Origin: Coriobacteriia bacterium
GTDB lineage: Bacteria > Actinomycetota > Coriobacteriia > Coriobacteriales > UBA8131
Direction of reading: 5' to 3'
Assembly (NCBI GenBank): GCA_009781525.1
Contig: WQXZ01000067.1
Location: forward strand, 1-8,818
Length of the DNA stretch: 8,818 nt
The translations under genes were made by a program, and so were the position numbers. The notes beneath the pieces are model-generated. The model saw only the letters and a program-made list of their open reading frames with translations, had not been told where the DNA came from and ran no database searches. Positions 5,891-8,818 of the stretch are shown in pieces (positions within the stretch are counted from its first letter, which is position 1; every line of letters begins with the position of its first letter).

Positions 5891-6160
5891 GACAATGGGC
5901 AACGGGACAAGGGGTGGAACAATGGGGACGGTTTGGGACAATGGGGACGGGACAAGTGGTGGGACAATGGGGACGGGGCGTTTTGTCCCACTTTTCTTTA
6001 GCGACAACTTGCTGCTTGGTACTACAACCTTGACAAAGTGGGACAAAACGCCCCGTCCCCATTGTCCCACCACTTGTCCCGTCCCCATTGTCCCAAACCG
6101 TCCCCATTGTTCCACCCCTTGTCCCGTTGCCCTGTCCCCATTGACCTTACCCATTGTCCC
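5891..6160. repeat. Repeat element B: 98-bp perfect inverted repeat, inverted relative of element A
   Basis: The arms 5897-5994 and 6035-6132 are perfect reverse complements over 98 bp, enclosing a 40-nt loop (5995-6034). The reverse complement of this loop matches the loop of element A at 37 of 40 bases. The left arm holds three copies of one word: GGAACAATGGGGACGG at 5916-5931, and GGGACAATGGGGACGG at 5935-5950 and 5961-5976. An outer, interrupted match joins GACAATGGG (5891-5899) to CCCATTGTC (6150-6158), with 18 extra bases (6133-6150) on the right side only. It fills the gap between two convergent genes and covers the rluB stop codon. It could act as a two-way transcription barrier, although no T-tract follows it. 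The resemblance to REP/RAYT palindromes is an inference. Confidence 0.92.
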
Positions 6161-6944
6161 TAAGCTGCGTGATTTCGTCTTCGGTTAGATGGCGCCAGTC
6201 GCCTACTGGTAGGTCGCCTAGTTCAAGCGAGCCAAAGGCAATCCGTGCAAGCTCCAGCACTGGATGGTCGATATAAGAGAACATCCGCTTGATCTGACGC
6301 TTTCGCCCTTCGGTAATCGTACACGTGACTTCTGTCTGGTAGGCAGAGAAGGTTTTATCCTCACTTAAACGGAGCTGCTCGCGGGGTGTCAGCTGCTTTG
6401 GGCGTACCTCCCCTATCTCAACCTCGGCTGGTTTTGTCATACCATCATGAAGCTCAACTCCCTGGCGCAACAGGTCGGCTGCACTCTCGCTAACCTCACC
6501 ATCAGCCAGCACTCGATAGCGTTTCGGCACATGGCGACTTGGGTGCAGCAAGCGATGAGCCAGCTCGCCATCGGTCATGAACAGCAGTAAACCGGTGGTG
6601 TCATAGTCCAGCCGGCCAACCGGAAAGAGCCCTGGTATCTCATTAACCGGAATCAGTTCACGCACTGTCGGGCGACCTTGTGGATCATCCATTGTTGTCA
6701 GGTAACCTGCTGGCTTGTGCAGCATCAGGTAGCTGGGAGCCTGACCATACAGAACCGGAACATCGTCAACCGACACCTGATCCACGCCAGGAGTTACCTT
6801 AAAGCCCAGCTCTCGCACTACCTGCCCGTTCACGGTCACTCGACCAGCGGTCATCAGGTCTTCCGAACCGCGGCGCGAAGCCGCGCCTGCGCGAGCCAGG
6901 TACTTCTGTAATCTAATCGGGTAATTCTCCGGCGAATCAGACAC
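6147..6944 (-). CDS. rluB: 23S rRNA pseudouridine synthase, RluB/RsuA family
   Basis: The 265-residue protein has an N-terminal S4 RNA-binding domain (about 10-55: IRLQKYLARAGAASRRGSE, then GRVTVNGQVV). The RsuA/RluB catalytic domain follows, with LHKPAGYLTT (75-84), the catalytic Asp113 in GRLDYDTTGLL, and TEGRKRQIKRMF (211-222). The family converts specific uridines in the large-subunit rRNA to pseudouridine; RluB modifies the position equivalent to E. coli U2605. It starts with GTG, 12 nt after the scpB stop, as the last visible gene of the trpS-scpA-scpB-rluB run. Its final codons and TAA (6147-6149) lie inside repeat element B. RluE or RluF are alternatives, but the scpB neighbourhood favours RluB. 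Confidence 0.9.
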   Translation of the reverse strand: MSDSPENYPIRLQKYLARAGAASRRGSEDLMTAGRVTVNGQVVRELGFKVTPGVDQVSVDDVPVLYGQAPSYLMLHKPAGYLTTMDDPQGRPTVRELIPVNEIPGLFPVGRLDYDTTGLLLFMTDGELAHRLLHPSRHVPKRYRVLADGEVSESAADLLRQGVELHDGMTKPAEVEIGEVRPKQLTPREQLRLSEDKTFSAYQTEVTCTITEGRKRQIKRMFSYIDHPVLELARIAFGSLELGDLPVGDWRHLTEDEITQLRDNG

Positions 6945-6956
6945 TGAAACCGCCGC

Positions 6957-7610
6957 TCAGTCAATCAGTTCAAGCTCTTCTTCAGCGGCAATGACAGGCA
7001 GCGGCACTACCTCGTCATCATCGTCGGTCGGGCTGACCTCTGCTGCCACCCCGGCCGCTGACAAGCGTGCCCGTATGTAGTCGCGACTGGCTTCATCAGG
7101 GGCAAAGTCAGCCAGAGGTGGAAGGTCACGAATGCTTTTAAGCCCGAACTTCTCTAGAAAAGTCCTGGTCGTCGCATAGAGAATGGCAGATCCAGGGCCA
7201 GCGTCGCGTCCAGCCTCGCGGATCAGTCCTTTTTCAATTAGGGATAAGACCACGCTTTCGGAGTTGACTCCGCGCACTCCGTTGATTGTCTGGCGGGTAC
7301 AAGGTTGGTGGTAAGCGATGACCGCGAGGGTCTCGAGCGCTGCCTGGGAAAGGGCGCGAGTGTCCCAGCTGATGACGTAGTTCTCGATCAGCTCGTGGAA
7401 GGCCGGATGGGTAAAGAGCCGCCATCCACCTGCGACCTCGCGCAGCTGGATGCCTCGCTCCTCCTCTTGCAGGCGGGTTGCCAGGCTGCTGAGCGCCGTA
7501 TCGACTTCGGTTGGACTCTTTTCAAGAATACGTGCCAGAACAGCGGCGCTGACTGGCTCGTCAGAGACGAATAGCATAGCCTCTACTGCTGCTTCGATAT
7601 TCTCGGTCAT
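6957..7610 (-). CDS. scpB: Segregation and condensation protein B
   Basis: The 217-residue protein matches ScpB: the N-terminal winged helix begins IEAAVEAMLFVSDEPVSAA (5-23), and the hallmark second half reads LETLAVIAYHQPCTRQTI (92-109), then GVNSESVVLSLIEKGLI. ScpB dimers bind ScpA and, with SMC, form the bacterial condensin that compacts and separates chromosomes. The C-terminus (about 190-217) is an acidic tail with a run of four Asp. The ATG at 7610 overlaps the scpA stop in an ATGA arrangement, and GGAG four bases before the start lies within scpA, so translation is likely coupled. SMC is not in the window. Confidence 0.95.
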   Translation of the reverse strand: MTENIEAAVEAMLFVSDEPVSAAVLARILEKSPTEVDTALSSLATRLQEEERGIQLREVAGGWRLFTHPAFHELIENYVISWDTRALSQAALETLAVIAYHQPCTRQTINGVRGVNSESVVLSLIEKGLIREAGRDAGPGSAILYATTRTFLEKFGLKSIRDLPPLADFAPDEASRDYIRARLSAAGVAAEVSPTDDDDEVVPLPVIAAEEELELID

Positions 7611-8542
7611 GCTGCTCCATTCTGCTGCGGGTCTAATAGGTTGGCATCGGGTGAAGGTGAGGTGGCGGTAGCGAGAGTGGCGAGGTCTGATAGGTTTGCG
7701 CCGCTGGAATCCTCGCTGGCAATATCTGGGTCGCCTGCCAACTGCTCAAGGAACATGTCAACTGGATCGATCTCTGGCTCTGGCTCTACCGCTGGCTGCC
7801 AGTCGGATTCATCTCGGTAGACTATCTCTATGTCACTCCAGGTGTCTGCCTGTTCAAGGTCAATAATGCCGCGATGGTATAACTCCAGCAAACTCAGTAT
7901 GCCAGTGACCACCAAGCGAGGGTAGGCTTCCGATTTGAGCAGCTGTGAGAAAAGCATCGTTCCACTTGATTGCAGCTGAGACATAATTAGCATCAGCACG
8001 CTCTCGATTTCGAGAGGCCTGGCTACAACGTGCTCAGCTTCAAGTAGAAAGACCTCACGCCTAGCCGCCAGGTCAGCGCAGATCACTGCTAGCGAATGCA
8101 GGGTAACACCCTCCAGGTAGTCAGGCAGTAAACCGACAAACTGGCTCTCAACCCCTGCGTGCCTGGCATGCATTCGGCCTTCGCTTTCAAGCCGAGAGTT
8201 CAGTGCAGCTGCCGCGTTCTTGAACTGCTTGTAGGCAATCAGGCGACTGACCAAAAGGTCGCGGGCTTCATCGGGAGTAAAGTCTTCAAACTCCTGGTCG
8301 ATTGTACTTACCGATTCCGGTAATAGCGCCTCAGTCTTCAGTGCCAGAAGTGTAGAAGCAACTACCAGAAACTCACTGGCAACATCCATATCCAGGTCGC
8401 GTATGCTATCGATATGCGACAGGTATTGATCAGCCACGTCGGCAACAGAAACACGACCGATGTCAAGCTTCTGCTCGCTGACCAGTGAAAGCAGTAGGTC
8501 AAACGGACCTTCAAACGACTCTATTGCTACTCGATATGCCAT
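7607..8542 (-). CDS. scpA: Segregation and condensation protein A (kleisin)
   Basis: The 311-residue protein begins with the ScpA signature FEGPFDLLLSLVSEQKLDI (10-28), followed by DVADQYLSHI and FLVVASTLLALKTEALLP (58-75). The C-terminal winged helix that closes the SMC ring is at about 180-245 (VVTGILSLLELYHRGIIDL, 211-229). ScpA is the kleisin bridging the SMC heads and binding ScpB. Residues about 250-311 form an Asp/Glu/Pro/Ser/Ala-rich extension beyond the usual end of the protein (about 250 residues); it looks disordered. The ATG is preceded by a modest GAAGG. It lies 57 nt downstream of trpS and overlaps scpB by 4 nt. Confidence 0.95.
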   Translation of the reverse strand: MAYRVAIESFEGPFDLLLSLVSEQKLDIGRVSVADVADQYLSHIDSIRDLDMDVASEFLVVASTLLALKTEALLPESVSTIDQEFEDFTPDEARDLLVSRLIAYKQFKNAAAALNSRLESEGRMHARHAGVESQFVGLLPDYLEGVTLHSLAVICADLAARREVFLLEAEHVVARPLEIESVLMLIMSQLQSSGTMLFSQLLKSEAYPRLVVTGILSLLELYHRGIIDLEQADTWSDIEIVYRDESDWQPAVEPEPEIDPVDMFLEQLAGDPDIASEDSSGANLSDLATLATATSPSPDANLLDPQQNGAA

Positions 8543-8599
8543 TTAAACCTTCTATGCTCTGCTTCTGTCTTGCTAACTGCGCCTGCCTACCTGCTTCAA

Positions 8600-8818
8600 T
8601 CAGGCAAAGTAGTCTATCTTCATAGCTCTGCGTACCTCATTCAGAGTTCGCTGGGCTACCTCATTGGCTTGCTCGGTGCCTTTACGTAGAACCTCCATCA
8701 CGTATGAAGGGTCATCAGCAAACATCGCTCGACGTTCTCTAATCGGGCCAAAATGGGTGTTCATTACTTCGAATAGATAGTCTTTTACCTTGACATCACC
8801 AAGCCCTCCGCGCTGATA
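8600..8818 (-). CDS. trpS: Tryptophanyl-tRNA synthetase, C-terminal end only
   Basis: The gene continues past the right edge; 72 residues and the TGA at 8600-8602 are visible. The translation begins YQRGGLGDVKVKDYLFEVMN and continues THFGPIRERRAMFADDPSYV, ending in MKIDYFA. This is the C-terminal helical region of bacterial TrpS, where GDVK..L and PIRERR are typical. The enzyme charges tRNA-Trp in the cytosol. It is upstream of scpA on the same strand, separated by 57 nt with no clear terminator, so it may be cotranscribed. The catalytic HIGH and KMSKS motifs lie outside the window. RNA-binding or anticodon functions cannot be judged from this piece. Confidence 0.87.
   Translation of the reverse strand, partial: YQRGGLGDVKVKDYLFEVMNTHFGPIRERRAMFADDPSYVMEVLRKGTEQANEVAQRTLNEVRRAMKIDYFA

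Noticed and set aside
5891..6160. CRISPR-like array
   Set aside because: The repeated words are spaced irregularly without unique spacers of even length, and they are arranged as mirror-image arms; there are no cas genes.
5802..6188. Several overlapping frames of about 95-101 residues on both strands across element B
   Set aside because: Both strands give near-identical peptides because the DNA is a palindrome; they are repeat artefacts.

Overview
The window looks like the chromosome of an anaerobic actinobacterium, most likely of the class Coriobacteriia. That placement is an inference from three things: the trpS-scpA-scpB-rluB gene order, moderate GC content, and the GGGACA/GGGGACGGGG hairpin repeats. 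No rRNA, tRNA or CRISPR array is visible, and the species cannot be fixed from this sequence.

Layout. At the left edge (+ strand) is the 3' part of a MinD/ParA-like P-loop ATPase (1-660). It is followed by a single-gene 4-oxalocrotonate tautomerase-like enzyme (785-1012) with a near-consensus promoter and a perfect Shine-Dalgarno. A class I SAM methyltransferase (1053-1799, - strand) converges on it and is probably read from a leaderless transcript. A 385-bp intergenic region then holds a 38-bp perfect inverted repeat (element A) and a possible promoter for the next operon.

The centre of interest is a two-gene nitrogenase-like operon (2185-5881, + strand). The first gene fuses a complete Fe-protein (NifH/BchL-like) domain to a NifD/BchN-like component-1 domain in one 751-residue chain, joined by an Ala/Pro/Thr-rich linker. 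The second encodes the partner NifK/BchB-like subunit and overlaps the first by 32 nt. Both Fe-protein cluster cysteines and all three D-side cluster cysteines are present. The K side keeps one cysteine, with an Asp at a second ligand position. The residues that bind FeMo-cofactor in true nitrogenase are missing. The system is therefore best read as an ATP-driven, iron-sulfur electron-transfer reductase of unknown substrate, with cluster wiring closer to dark protochlorophyllide reductase than to nitrogenase. No nif assembly genes lie in the window.

Downstream, a 98-bp perfect inverted repeat (element B) fills the gap to the convergent housekeeping block. B has the same 40-nt loop core as A (37/40 identical) in the opposite orientation, so the nitrogenase-like operon is bracketed by two inverted copies of one repeat family. 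The remainder (- strand) is conserved: rluB (23S pseudouridine synthase), scpB and scpA (condensin partners, 4-nt overlap), and the C-terminal end of trpS at the right edge.
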